This document shows, one piece after another, positions 11,892-24,864 of a stretch of 64,000 nucleotides of DNA. The notes under the pieces were generated by a model, which did no database searches, was not told the origin of the DNA, and worked only from the letters and a program-made list of their open reading frames with translations. The DNA lies in assembly GCA_933207985.1 (NCBI GenBank), contig OW240921.1:108117193-108181192 (forward strand), in the 5' to 3' direction. This DNA comes from Pelobates cultripes. Its lineage: Eukaryota > Chordata > Amphibia > Anura > Pelobatidae. How positions within the stretch are numbered: position 1 is the stretch's first letter; every line of letters begins with the position of its first letter. The translations under genes were made by a program, and so were the position numbers.

Positions 11892-12350
11892 TCTGTTTCC
11901 AACTTGTAACATACCAAAGGTGTGTACTTTATTCATGGCCTGTGGTCACTTACTATTTTTTGTCAACAAGCTATAGGGAGCATTTTTTTTTCCATACATT
12001 TGACAGGATCTCTCATCAGATTTACTGTATAACAAATATAGTATGATGTACTCTAGTTCCCTTGCTGTCAGATATGCTAAATTCTCACCTATTTACCTAT
12101 CAACAGTTTTAACGTACCTGCTATAATATAAATACACGCTGTTCAGTCCATAACATCCAAGGTTGCTGAAAGGCCAGATTTTCTACCACTGTTACATCCT
12201 GATACTTTTTTTATTTTTTATTTATTATGCATCAAATCAGATAGGTGGCTGTGAAACATTTTCACCTTCTGGCTTTTATTAATTTGTTATATTAGGTCTT
12301 GAAGGGTAACTCCAAACCTTTTGCCAACCAATGTTATTTAAGCTATGTAT
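11892..12350 (+). other. 3' flank of the il18-like gene
   Basis: AT-rich probable 3' untranslated region and flank, ending where a CR1 fragment begins. No coding signal and no unambiguous polyadenylation signal. Confidence 0.5.
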
Positions 12351-12354
12351 ATGG

Positions 12355-13085
12355 CTTACATAGTTACATAGGCCGAAAAGAGACATGTGTCCATCAAGTT
12401 CAGCCTTCCTCACACCTGGTTTTTACCGTTGATCCAAAAGAAAGCAAAAAAAAAAACAAAACACGGTTTGAAGCACTTACAATTTTGCAGCAAACTAGGA
12501 AAAAAAAATACTTTCTTGACTCCAAAATGACAGTCAGATTTATCCGTGAACCAAGAAGCAATTACCCTACATTGAAAAATTATATAATTGAATATGGTTT
12601 TGCAAGTATGCATCTAGTTGCTGTTTAAACATCTCTACAGACTCTGATAAAACCACTTCTTCAGGCAGAGAATTCCACATCCTTATTGTTCTTACAGTAA
12701 AAGACTAAATCTTCTGTCTTCAAGTCTAAGCGCATTACTGCGTGTCCTATGTATAGTCCTGTTTGTGAATAGATTTCCACACAATGGTTTGTATTGGCCC
12801 CGGATATATTTGTATAATGTTATCATCTTTTTCTGAACTAAAGAGGTTTAAATTTGTTAACCTTTCTTCATAGCTGATATCTTCCATTCCTTTTATTAAT
12901 TTTGTAGCCCGCCTCTGCACTCTTACTTGTGTCAAAATATCCTTCTTTAGAACAGGTGCCCCAAATTCCACAGCATATTCAAGATGTGGTCTTATCAGTG
13001 ATTTATAAAGAGGCAAAATTATATTCTCATCCCGAGAATGAATGCCTTTTTTCATGCATAATAATACCTTACTGGCCTTAGCCAC
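12355..13085 (-). pseudogene. CR1-type LINE, 3' part of ORF2 and 3' end
   Basis: On the minus strand, the frame ending near 12747 reads IILPLYKSLIRPHLEYAVEF and VQRRATKLIKGMEDISYEER, the C-terminal signature of CR1-group non-LTR polymerases. The cataggccgaaaagagacat-type segment at the left is the usual 3' untranslated end. It is 5'-truncated and frameshifted, so dead. Confidence 0.85.
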
Positions 13086-13089
13086 TGCT

Positions 13090-13951
13090 GATTGACATTA
13101 CACATTGTTGCCTAATGTGTTGTATACAACAATTCCCAACAAACTAGGCAACAATGAGCAATGCCAATCAACAGTGACCAAGGCTTAATGTACAATTCTC
13201 ATTTATTTAACCCACACCGCCATTTTATAGTTAAGAACCAATAAAATAATCTAAAAACATACCTTAAATCCAGCACAAGGCCAAGTTCCCGTCACTCCCC
13301 ACTTCCCTCTTATTTCACTATCAATATACATCACTGGTTCCCTGTTGGAGGTCCAATCAAATGCTTCTCATTGAAAATCATTGTTAGACCTTGGGTGCAT
13401 GCACAGCCAATAACCTACTGCAATTCTTCTCAATCAGAAGTACTGAACGCTACATTGTGCATGCGCATGGTGTCCATTCACATCAGCTACACACCCTCAG
13501 ACACCTTTGCCAGTTTGTGACACCAGCTGATGTAGCTCTTCCCTTTTTGTCATCCCACTCCATGACATCATTGTGTCATTGCTGATGCCTTCTCATATTT
13601 TAGAGTGGTGCCTACCAAGGAAACACACAAGGCCTATAAATACTTGAGCTTTTCATCTGTTCAATGCTCAGTTGTGGTTTCCTTGTGGTCCCAATAGCAT
13701 GTCCCTGATTATCTGTGATTTCCTGGCTTATCTAACTACTTTTATCTCTGTACTCCTTGACCCAGCTTGGATTTTTTGGTTTATTGCTACTGTGTTTTCT
13801 GGAATCCCTGCACTCGCTTTGTTTCCCTTGACTTTTAAACTCTGTAGTCCAGTAATTAGTTAATATCCTTTAGTAACATAGGTTTAAGCACTACATGTAG
13901 GGTGTGCATACTTACTTTGATACATCGAGATAAGATGAGTGACAGTTTATC
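13090..13951. other. intergenic, nothing recognised, ends in a 100-N gap
   Basis: No family signature in any frame. The gap 13952-14051 separates it from the DIRS-type fragment, so the left boundary of that element is hidden. Reading frames drawn through the Ns are not real. Confidence 0.5.
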
Positions 13952-14051
13952 NNNNNNNNNNNNNNNNNNNNNNNNNNNNNNNNNNNNNNNNNNNNNNNNN
14001 NNNNNNNNNNNNNNNNNNNNNNNNNNNNNNNNNNNNNNNNNNNNNNNNNNN

Positions 14052-14905
14052 AGATTACCTATAGCCATCCAACTGTTCATCCTTATTGGACCTATTAGAT
14101 CTACAACCATTCAATTATACTACCAAGTCGGCCATTACCAGCCATGCACATTGCCTTTTATGCCTTTCTCAGGCCAGAGAATCCATTACCATCACCACCA
14201 CTCAGACAGATCATTGTCTTCAACGATCCCACGTACGTAAACACATATATCATTACCTATTGGCTCTACCACATTCCGAAATGAGTCAACATGCACCAAC
14301 AGTAGAGATAACATACTATCCCACCCACAACAAATGGTGCCCACTTTCGGTCCTAGATTCCTACCTTCAAAATCCTTTCAGGAATTAAATACTGTAATGC
14401 ATTTAAGGAAATGTCTGGTTAATTTGTATATATTTGTTGACTGTATTAAATCTTTGATTATTCATTTTTGCCCTCTTTATTTACAGGCCTACCGTATCGT
14501 CGGTATCGGCACACCACAGCCGACTTGCTCCCTTTACACTATCCTAAGCTGGATCCTTACTCCATATACGGCTATTTTGCCCCTTACACAAGTATTAAGG
14601 CAGTTTTGCCTGTATTTGTGGGAGGGGCTTAAATTAATTCACTCCCTATATAAGGGACACCCCTTACCTGACTCATATCGCTTGAGGTCAGCATCAGAAT
14701 GACCCTCCCACCCACTCCTCATTTCAACACTTTCTCTTTTCTTTCCATTTACTTTACTTTCTTACTCCTTGGTGGGCCCTCTTTATTTACAGGCCTACCG
14801 TATCGTCGGTATCGGCACACCACAACCGACTTGCTCACTTTACACTATCCTAAGCTTATGCTGGATCCTTACTCCATATACGGCTATTTTGCCCCTTACA
14901 CAAAT
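14052..14905 (+). mobile_element. 3' end of a DIRS/Ngaro-type element (second copy)
   Basis: Colinear and very similar to 24455-25310. It carries the last part of the decayed recombinase frame and then about 1.9 copies of the roughly 313-bp terminal repeat, including the TATA-like ccctatataagggacacccc. It stops at ttacaca, the same terminus as the other copy. The 5' side is lost in the N gap. Confidence 0.8.
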
Positions 14906-15279
14906 ATATATATTTTTTTTTTTTACTTTTTTTTTTTTAAATTTTTTTCCCACACACTACTCTTAGGGATTCCACCTGGCTTTTATTTTATTGGCACAGT
15001 CAGTATTTGAGGCTTCCTGGCTGGTGCCAATTGCACTGATACTGGCAATACAAATGCTGGTATTTTTCTCAGTATAAATGGAGATTACTCTGCAATACCA
15101 GCACTGGCCAGTAGGGGTCGCTGTGTGTGTGGAGAGAGGCAGGGATAGGAAGTTCCAGCATATCCCTCCCTGCCTATCTATAATCACTGATCTGCAGGGG
15201 TGCAGCTACAGAGAGTCCAGACAGCAACTCCCACCCTGCAGACACAGCCTACAGCTCAGGGAAGTAAGGGATGGGGGGA

Positions 15280-15800
15280 AAGGCTGCAAGGGGACATACA
15301 CTGGGACACTAAGGGACACTGGGAGACATTATGGCAGACACTGAGACACTAATGGACACTGGGAGACATTATGACACAGACACATGGGGACACAGTGTCC
15401 CCATGTCTCCCAGCCAGTGTCCCTGGTGTCTCAGTGCCCCCAGTCTGCCAGTGTCTCACTGTCCCCATGTCTCCTAGTGCCTCCATGTCTCTCAGTGCCT
15501 CAAGTGTCTCAATGTCCCCATGTCTCCAAGCTAGTGTCCCTAGTGTCTGTGGCCCTATTTTCCCATTGTCCCCATGTGTCCCAGCCAGAGTCCCCTAGTC
15601 TCCCAGTGTCACTGGTGTCTCTGTGTCCCTAGGTCTCCCCGTGTCCCCAGGTCTCCCCATCTTCCTAGTGTCCTAGTGACATGGGGACCCTGGGATACAT
15701 GGGGACACAGGGAGACATGGGGCATTGAGACACTGTGATACATAGGAACACTGAGACCTGGAGTAATCGACACATGGGGGCACTGAGTCATGAGGGCACT
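15280..15800. repeat. GTGTCCC/CACTGGGAGACAT minisatellite
   Basis: Irregular tandem array of about 12-16-bp units based on gacactgggagacat on the left and tgtccccatgtctccc on the right. The two halves are mutually complementary, so the block can fold. All apparent proteins here are low complexity. Confidence 0.8.
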
Positions 15801-16064
15801 GGGAGGAATCCATCTATACAGCAGAATCAAACTAAGTAGTTTTTGGTGATTTTACAGCATTTTCTCTTATGTCACTCCTTGTGATTTACATCATGTGATG
15901 TCACCCATACATATTTAATTATGCAAATTAGCAAGGCGGTATGTTTTTCCAAAAAAGGTGGCAACCCTAACTACTTTTCACATACTCTTACTTAAGTATG
16001 GAAACTTAAGAGGGATGTATGGGAACAAAACTTGTGTGGACTGGCTGACAATGAATATAGTTAA

Positions 16065-16655
16065 AGGGACACCAGAGTCACCAGGACAACTACAGCTTAT
16101 TGAATTTGTTCTGGTGAGTAGAATCATTACCGTCAGGCTTTTTGCTGTAAACACTGTCTAATCAGAGAAAATGCAGTCTTTACATTACATCCTAGTGATA
16201 ACTTCACTGGCCACTCCTCAGATGGCTGTTAGAGATCCTTCCTGGGTCATGGCTGCCTAAATGCATCCAAACATTCAGTGTCTCCTCCCTCTGCATGCAG
16301 ACACTAAACTTTCCTCATAGAGATTCATTAATGAAATTCATCTATATAAGGAGATGCTGATTGGCCAGGGCTGTGTTTGAATCATGCTGGCTCTGACCCT
16401 GATCTTCCTCTTTGTCAGTCTCAGCCAATCCTATGGGGAAGCACTATGATTGGATCATTCCACCACTTCTAATGATGTCAGCAGACTGCTTGTTTTTATG
16501 AGTCTAACAGCATGCAGAGTTACAGCTTCGGGCTTGAATATAGTAAGATCTTGCTATATTTATGGAGACATGAGGGGCCCAGGGGGGCTAGATGGTGGTG
16601 TTAACACTATAGGGTCATGAATTCATGTTTGTGTTCCTGACCCTATAGTGATCCT
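16065..16655. mobile_element. TTAA-flanked MITE (Kolobok/T2-like)
   Basis: Bounded by TTAA at 16061-16064 and 16656-16659, with ends agggacaccagag and tagtgatcct. Ends of the form TTAAAGGR are typical of the frog T2/Kolobok MITE group. Non-coding; a subterminal palindrome cactatagggtca / tgaccctatagtg lies at about 16605-16650. Confidence 0.6.
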
Positions 16656-17293
16656 TTAAGGTAATGCTGACTTTGGTCTCTATAACACTGTGGCATGTTC
16701 CCTTTCTTCTACACTCACTACATACAGCTTTTCTCTGTCCCAGACTATATACCAGGAGCTTCTGCCTGCTAGTAAGAAGGTAAAGAGACAAGTGGACCAG
16801 CGAGTGCTAGGGGACAGTTCTTAGAAAGTATTGAGTGAGCGCATCATTAGATGCATTTATGCCAAGCTCAGGGTGCTGTCTGCATAGTATGCCCTTAGTT
16901 GCATGATTGGCAGGCAGCCTGACATGCATTCATGCCAGGCTGGCCTTCTAATTCTTTGAGCAGACATGTCCTCTTTTTGGGCATGTTCGCCCCTTTTGGC
17001 AGGTTACATGATTACGTGATTTGTGTCAGTGGCACACCCTTTTACCATGCCCATTGACTTCCTGCCTGACTGGACACTGCTGTTAGGGGTTATGGATTTA
17101 CTTGAAAGATGAAAACATAAATTAGAGAGAGATTAGCCTTTTCTTATAGCTGCTGTTTTCTTTCTCTCCAGCACCATCTCCATCAGATACATGATGCTTG
17201 GGAGTGTTTTATTGTTTTTGGTTGATATGATTTTGTAATTAGGCCCGTCATAATTGTCAGCACCAGGCCCACTGGGCTCTTAATCTGGCCCTG

Positions 17294-17653
17294 CTTACAG
17301 CAGAGATCAGAGGAGTCCTTCAGGACTGTAGTGGACACTGTATACACTAACCTAGCTATCCATTTCCCTATCAAATCAATAGCTGCTACACTTTCCCTCC
17401 TCTCACTAAGCATGCAGCTTGAGAATGAATCTAAAATGGATGCTGTCCAGTAGGTGGGAGGGTCTGCTAGGGAGGGTGTGCTGCTAATTGGCTGGAATGC
17501 GTCTGCTGACTGTGAAGTACAGGGTCAAAGTTTACTCAATGATGACGAATAGGGGGCGGATCGAACCGCGCATATGTTCGCCCGCTGTGGCGAATGCGAA
17601 CATGCTATGTTCGCCAGGAACTATTCGCCAGCGAACTGTTCGGTGCATCACTA
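17294..17653. mobile_element. 3'-terminal fragment of the hAT-like family
   Basis: Nearly identical to 48280-48626, from cttacagcagagatcaga to the terminus ggtgcatcacta. The left side is cut by another repeat (ends tctggccctgctt), so only the right terminus remains. Confidence 0.8.
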
Positions 17654-17879
17654 TCCCAGAGGCTTTGGATGGCTGAAACTTGAACCAGGAATGGACAGAC
17701 ACTCTAAGAAGAGGTAAGGTATCCACGAGGAAAGGTAATCAAAATGACCATTTTGCAGCTGGAAGTCCAGGTATGCAAATCACCAGACCAACAATGGCAA
17801 TGAGGAGGGGTCTGGCGGTCCTTAAGATGGTGGTAAAAAATATTCGGCTTTATTTGTAAGCACCACTAAAATTAAAAAC

Positions 17880-17935
17880 AAAGGTTGGTTCTACGCTTTT
17901 CATCCAAATACTCTTAGACTTCCTCAGGAACCTAA
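17880..17935 (-). ncRNA. hammerhead-like motif (relic)
   Basis: The minus strand reads cctgaggaagtcta, a short loop, tggatgaaaagcgtaga. This is the order CUGANGA, stem II, GAAA of a hammerhead ribozyme. The local context is a fragment related to Penelope-type ends. Activity is not implied; the motif match is visual. Confidence 0.4.
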
Positions 17936-17949
17936 AATCAATCTTGTTA

Positions 17950-19120
17950 CGGTACATTCAGCATAAAATGTACAAACCACAGTTTAGTGAATGCTCCCCG
18001 TTCGCAATAATGTTGGCTGTAAGCGTATCCAATACAACCATGCGAACCGCCAGTAAGGGAATACTCCAAACTCCCGAACGGTATCAGTACGGTCACTTCC
18101 CTCCACGAGCCTCAAGCTCATGAACCGCCAATATCAGCCGAACGCCGGTATCTCCCAAGCGGCTGATAATTCCAAATAGCAGTCTCTAGTCGCCGGTAAT
18201 AAAATCCCCCCAATAACGAGACCAAGCTCCACATTGAGGGTAAAACACGAACTGAGTTTACTGTGGGCTACCCGCCCGTATTTATGCAGGTCTCCCACTT
18301 GGTGGTCACTCCCCTAGGGGACCAAATGGGAGACTGGAATAGGAGATGGACATATGGCATTTCAGGACATACAGTCACACAATATTCCCAGCATACATCA
18401 CAGTTTCCTCCCCTCTGCCCGGGAGATAATTGAGAAGTAATTCAATTATCTCCCAGAGCAGAGGCAAATCGCCATTTTAAATACAAATCATAAAACACAT
18501 AAAAATATATAACTTTATAACTGCCAAACGTTTCTCATTCGTGTAACACATCCCCAGATAGCCTGGATCTGAGTGCATATTATTGGCGAATAGCGCTCAG
18601 ATCCCATACGCATAGTTCAATCGCCATGGAGTCAAAGTCTATTACAGTTCTTCGGTATGCGATTGACTCCATGGGAAGGCTATCTGGGGTAAGTCCATTC
18701 GTGCCTTTAAATCTTCCCGAACGGCCGGTGTTCGCACACTTCTGTCGATTGGAGAAGGGAGGTCGACGGCATCAGCGGTGTTCGGTTGAAAAAGTGTCCG
18801 TTTTCAGTTCCATGAATTTAGTACCGAACACCGCTGGTCTTTCGCATGGTTTAAAATGGCCGCCGCCTCGTGGTCGACATACGAACGACGACCACCCTGT
18901 ATTCGTTTTTAATTGAGAAGTGTCTGTGGTTAACCGCAACGTTCTAATTGGGATCAATAGGTTAACCAGCAGCACACTTCTCTTCTGGGTGGCCGTCCGT
19001 TCGACAGTTTTGTTCGGTAAAAAAGTCAATTCACTTAAATCCAGGCATACGAATGGGGGAGTTCGTGAAACAAGCAAACAGACGAACCCAGCAATCTTAG
19101 TTCATACGGATGGGTCTGTA
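17950..19120. repeat. LTR-like repeated region, class unclear
   Basis: Contains the cctctgcccgggagataatt / ctcccagagcagaggc paired block and the atctggg / cggtgttcg themes found in the solo LTRs elsewhere, but I could not define both ends or a target duplication. No coding signature. Confidence 0.4.
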
Positions 19121-19619
19121 CAGGGCCGGATTAACATAGGGGCTGATGGAGCTGCAGCTCCAGGCCCAGGCCCAGGCCCATGGAATAGGCCTATTGATTA
19201 AAAAAAAAAATATATATGTATTAAGGCAGTTTTGCCTGTATTTGTGGGAGGGGCTTAAATTAATTCACTCCCCTATATAAGGGACACCCCTTACCTGACT
19301 CATATCGCTTGAGGTCAGCATCAGAATGATTTCCACTTCCGGGTCATCCAGACACCATTTTACCTGATTACTCCATGAGGTTTTCTAAGCAGAGCTTTTT
19401 CAGGAATCCAGCCACAGGCTTTTCCGGCCTACCACCTTCTTTCTTCAATCCATCGCCGTGGATGGTGTCCAAGTGACTCACAAACAGTAAGTCGACCTAC
19501 CAGTTACGCCAGGCATCAGTCCCACGGCACCATGCACGGGTCAGGTCCTCACTTTACGGCTGCATTTTGTCTATGTCTGTTCTAAAACCATTGCATGTTC
19601 ATGCATATCATTCGTTTAA

Positions 19620-20345
19620 ACCCCCTACCGGTCTTTGGGTGTACTACAGGCTGCTTAGACATTATTGCATTTCATGTACAAACCAATGAACCACTGCATT
19701 TTCGCCTACACACTGACCCCTACCGGTCATTCGGTGTACTACCGGCTTCTCAGACATTATTGCATTTCATGTAAAAACCAACCAAACACTGCATTTTCAC
19801 CTACACACTGACCCCTATCGGTCATTCGGTGTACTACAGGCTTCTTAGACATTATCGCATTTCATGTACAAATAAACGAATCACTGCATTTGCGCCTACA
19901 CACTGACCCCTACTGGTCATTTAGTGTACTACAGGCTTCTTAGATATTATCGCATTTCATGTACAAATCAACAAACCACTGCATTTTCGCCTACACACTG
20001 ACCCCTACCGGTCATTCGGTGTACTACGGGCTTCTCAGACATTATTGCATTTCATGTATAAACCAACAAACCACTGCAATTTTCACCTACACACTGACCC
20101 CTATCAGTCATTCGGTGTACTACAGGCTTCTCAGACATTATTGCATTTCATGTACAAACCAACGAACCACTGCATTTGCGCCTACACACTGACCCCTACA
20201 GGTCATTCAGTGTACTACAGGCTTCTCAGACATTATTGCATTTCATGTACAAACCAACTAACCACGGCATTTTCGCCTACATGCTGACCCCTACCGGTCA
20301 ATCAGTATACTACAGGCTTCTCAGATTTTATTCCACTTCATAAGC
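19620..20345. repeat. 95-bp tandem repeat inside the DIRS-type element
   Basis: About 7-8 units containing cggtgtactacaggcttct, gacattattgcatttcatg and actgacccctaccggtca. Unit divergence is modest. Frames across it are repeat-derived. Confidence 0.85.
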
Positions 20346-20409
20346 AAACAAACTAACTACAGCATTTTCGCTTTTATACTGACTCCTATCTGTCAAATGG
20401 TAGCATTAA

Positions 20410-20481
20410 CCCCTTAAGGACACATGACATGTGTGACATGTAATGATCCCCTTTTATTCCAGAAGTTTGGTCCTTAAGGGG
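20410..20481. mobile_element. second copy of the 72-bp TTAA MITE
   Basis: Same length and ends as 1399-1470, TTAA at 20406-20409 and 20482-20485, with a few base differences. It is inserted in the DIRS-type element and so is younger than it. Confidence 0.8.
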
Positions 20482-23089
20482 TTAAAGGGTATTTTAACAT
20501 ACAATCAGCATTTCTGACCCCTACTGGTCAACAGCAAAACTGTCTTCACATGTCATATACAATTTACCAGCCAATATAAATTACACATAAGATTGTTTTA
20601 AACATAACTATAGACCATAAATTAAACTCCAGCACAGGCTCAACTTCAGGTTTAATTCACAATAATTTACATTTCACATTAAGACTAACAGTGGTTCTAT
20701 CAACACTGCCACCTACAGGTCTGTCAAGTACATTGACAATTTTCATGGGGTTTTACAAACACCAAAACACTGACACCTATAGGTCAACAGACAAACAACA
20801 TTTCACATACCAATCAGTATCCAACTACACTGCCACCTATAGGGCACTCGGCAGATCTCCAGTGCACTTGCATTTTGCAACACCATGTTCACTGACCCCT
20901 ACCATTCAATAAGACATACAACAATTCACATAGCAAGCACTATATCAACATCAGGTATAAATACATATATTATTACACAGTAGCAGACGCATCTGTATAT
21001 ATGTAACTGGTAATATAGTTCACATACATTTTTCACAGCACGCTGCTCCCGCAACAGACTTCCCCTAGCAAGGGGACATACAACATACAAGGTGGGGACA
21101 GACCACATTTTCACTTGTACATACGGCACTTAATGGGTTAAGATTGATACATATTTAACCAGTATGGCTACGATGTTTAATATTTACACATCATGGCACT
21201 TTACTTTTCACATATACTGTACGTATTAAGATAAGCTTGGTCTATGCCATATTTCCTTATGCCATACGGTTTTATCCATTCAGGTTACAGTTACTACTAA
21301 AAAACCTATACGGATTGTCAGGTTCAATACCATACTACCAGGTACATACACCTGCTCACGTAGTTATCCATCTCTTACCTTCCCTGGAATAGTAATAGTG
21401 TACTGGCAATTAGGGTTCTAGGGCCCAATAGGTATTACCCCCTTTTTTCTCTGCATTATGCTTCGGTTAGTGGTCCCGCGAGGCCAACACCCCGCCTCAC
21501 ACTCGGAGGCATACACCCCTCGGGCCACTCGTGAGCTAGTCGCCTCGCATTGTATCATAGAGAGGACCTCACCTGTCACTCCCCTTCCTATTTTCTGGTT
21601 ACTGTCACCGAGAGGCCAACATCCTGCCACAGCGTTCGGTGGCCACACAAAATCCCCTCGCGCCAAGCATAGATAGAGCCTCTCAAGCCACTTGGCAACT
21701 AGCAGGGCCTCACCAGTCACCAAAAAACACCAAGCCTAATCGTTTCGCCTTACGGCTTAGCTAGCAAGCCAGTACAAGAACCCTGGGTACAAATAATAAT
21801 TGCAATCTTTATTGTTATTTAAGTATTTCTCAAAAAGATGGTGAAGAATCACCTCTTCCTAGCACCCCGGCTAGAATTGATACACCTTCAAGCAGAGGAG
21901 ATGTTGCTAGTCCAGCAGCAATCAGATCCTGGACGATCCCACACATTACCACCGACCTAAGGAGGTGACAAATCCCCTACCCTGCTACAGCAAGGAAAGC
22001 AGTTATTCAAACTCCTCCATACATCAACGGACAACACGGAGGCAGGGGAAGGCCCAGCTACATCAACTCAGGTGACACCCAGGCTATGCTAGCTTCACTC
22101 ATAAACTCATGAGCCAAAAAATTTATGACAGACTGGCAATCTCGAGTTGGTCACCACAGCCCTCACAAGGCTGGGCCTCACGCTACTGTACAACCAGCAC
22201 CAACCGAAACTCGGTTACCTGGTACAATCAATTCTTATGACACACAAGATGTTAAACCTGCACGTATGATCCCAGCACATTGGGGAAGCAAGGCATATAT
22301 ATGTATGATGATGTATCTGTGATGGTCAGATCCAGGGATTCCAGGTAAATCGGGAACTGACCATCCCTTGGTTGGGTTGGCATTTGGAATATGTGGAGAT
22401 GTTTATTTGTGCAGGTACCCATACAGAAGGGATTTTGTCCCAAACAAATGGACGAGCACTCTCAGGCTCCAGGTACCAGCACCTCTGAACTACCAGAGAC
22501 CACTGATATGAGTAGTTGCATTGCATACAGACTGTTGCATATATGTTCAAATAGTTCAGGGCACATGACAAACCATGTGTCCCAATACAACTTACAAATA
22601 ACGTATTCACCATCTGTACACACCAATGCATTTTCAACACTACTGACTCATCACCCTTCCAGACTTGTAGTAGATTTACTAAAGCTCTGGAGCTTCAAAG
22701 GGCTCCCATACAGGTATCATAAACACACCTTCAAGGAATATAGCATGCCCTCACTTACAGTCAGCACAACAAAACCATTGGCTGTAAACACACTCATAGC
22801 CAAGATTTGCAGAGGGGTCTTCCAATCTCCACCATTTACAGCATGGCACCAAACACACACATTGGTATTGTCACAAGGAATCTTCCCTTAAACAAAGACT
22901 AACCATAGACTTATTGGCACCACACACCTCCGCTACCCCAAGTCTCAACTCCCTCATACCCTCCGTGGGTTTTTCTTACTATACAACACCATTGATCTAC
23001 CTTTACAGCTATCACTCAAGCATGGGTTGAAGCTTGGTTAAGTAAGACCAATATCATCAACGCAGTAAACGGCTACAATCTACCCTACA

Positions 23090-24780
23090 CACTGGCACTT
23101 ACATGGCATAAATTGGGCAATCCTTTCCCCGCTCAACTTTCGAGCTACAGATTAGCCTACTATCGATATTCGCAGATACTCTGTGCTGGTTATGATAACA
23201 TATCCAGAGGCCTTACAGTCATACACTATCTAGAAGACTTCTTGTTAATCAAAGAAAGCATATTTTTCACTAGAAGCCTCACGGCAGCTTAGTCTGGTTG
23301 ACCACTTGGGCGTCCCAGTACCCCATAAGAAACAGAAGGCCCAGACACTATCTTCACATTACTGGGCATATGACTTGAGTCGGCATCCATACACGCAAGT
23401 TACCACAAGACAAATAGGGAACATTCTCAACTACATCAATCACTACCTCCTGCTTAGTACTTACAACTGCAAGGAACTACGATCCCTACCAGGTTCCTTA
23501 ATTTTGCCATGCCAATCATACCACAAGACCACGCTTTCACATCCAGAGTACTTTCCCCTTTTTTCCACACTTCCAACATGACGATCAGAGGATGTCCCTA
23601 GACACCTCAGCAACAGCAGACCTGCACATGGGGGGGAATTTTTTAACCACTTGGCATGGTAAAAGCATGTTCCTTCCAGGATTTTCTGACACTTCTCCAA
23701 CCAGATGGTCAGACGCAGCGTCTACCACGGGTTTGGCAGCGATCTACCGGGAACAATTGCTTTGGAGCTGTTGGCGATGGCATCCAGGTTTGGAAATTTT
23801 TCCACCACCTCAGCCCCTTTGGGAGATCTACCCCATTGTAGCAGCTGCTGAGGCATGGGGTAAATCATGGTCAGGGTCATCAATCCGTTGTTACTCAGGC
23901 AACTAAGCACATGTCATATCATCAACAAACGCCACTACTCATCCATAAGGTCATGATATTTCTGGGGAACTCACTTGGTTGGCCACTTATCACATTTCAC
24001 TTTCATGTACCAGATGGGGGTATACATCCCTGCCGACAACTGTCTCATTTATATTCCAGGCATGTTCATCATACGCTTCCTACAGCCGCCCATACAGTCA
24101 CGTCCACTCTTTCGTTCCAGAGACAAATCATGGATTAGACATACTCATGCAGCATAGCATGCACTATCCCACCTAGCACTTTCGTCCCATACTTGTAGAA
24201 CACATAACACAGCTTTTCACCTGGCTTAAAGAATCTCATTGGCACACGACATAGCTCAACCTGTGTCGTAACATTTCTCCTAGGTTTTGCTTCTTTTTGC
24301 CACCTTAAACTATCTCACACACCATTATATATTTTACAGGCATTCAACAACACAGGATAACCTATGGCCAAAACTACCATAACTTCATGCTATCATACCA
24401 GACAAGAATATGGTATTCAGGAATCCATTCCCCCACGTTCCTCTCAGAGATTACCAATAGCCATTCAACTTTTCATCATTATCGGACCTATTAGATCTAC
24501 AACCATTCAATTATACTACCAAGTCGGCCATTATCAGCTATGCACATTGCCTTTTGTGCCTTTCTCAGGCCAGAGAATCCACTACCATCACCACCACTCA
24601 GACAGATCATTGTCTTCAACGATCCCACGTACGTAAACACATATATCATTACCTATTGGCTCTACCACATTCCGACATGAGTCAACATGCACCAACAGTA
24701 GAGATAACATACTATCCTACCCACAACAAATGGTGCCCACTTTCAGTCCTAGATTCCTACCTTCAAAATCCTTTCAGGAA
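23090..24780 (+). pseudogene. RT / RNase H / tyrosine recombinase remnants of the DIRS-type element
   Basis: Across three frames: an RT-like part with HYLEDFLLI at about 23220-23255, where the family normally has Y-x-D-D; then ELRSLPGSLILPCQS (a thumb/connection-like match to LQSLLGSLNFACR-type sequence); an RNase H-like part with WSDAASTTGLAAIYR and PIVAAAEAWGKSW; and a recombinase-like part with FCAFLRPENPLPSPP and a TVEITYYPTHNKWCPLSVLD stretch. Each is interrupted by stops or frame changes, so no product is expected. Confidence 0.6.
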
Positions 24781-24864
24781 TTAAATACTGTAATGCTTTT
24801 AAGGAAATGTCTGGTTATTTTGTATATATTGTTGACTGTATTAAATCTTTGATTATTCTTTTTG

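Noticed and set aside
13856..14240. Reading frames across 13952-14051, and likewise across 53495-53594
   Set aside because: Both cross 100-N gaps; no support for a protein.
22125..22640. Possible separate gene upstream of the DIRS-type RT
   Set aside because: Might be a gag remnant, but no zinc knuckle or other gag motif could be found; not claimed.
22391..22891. 166-codon frame as a possible gene
   Set aside because: Lies inside the DIRS-type element, has no homologous signature I recognise and overlaps other equally long frames.
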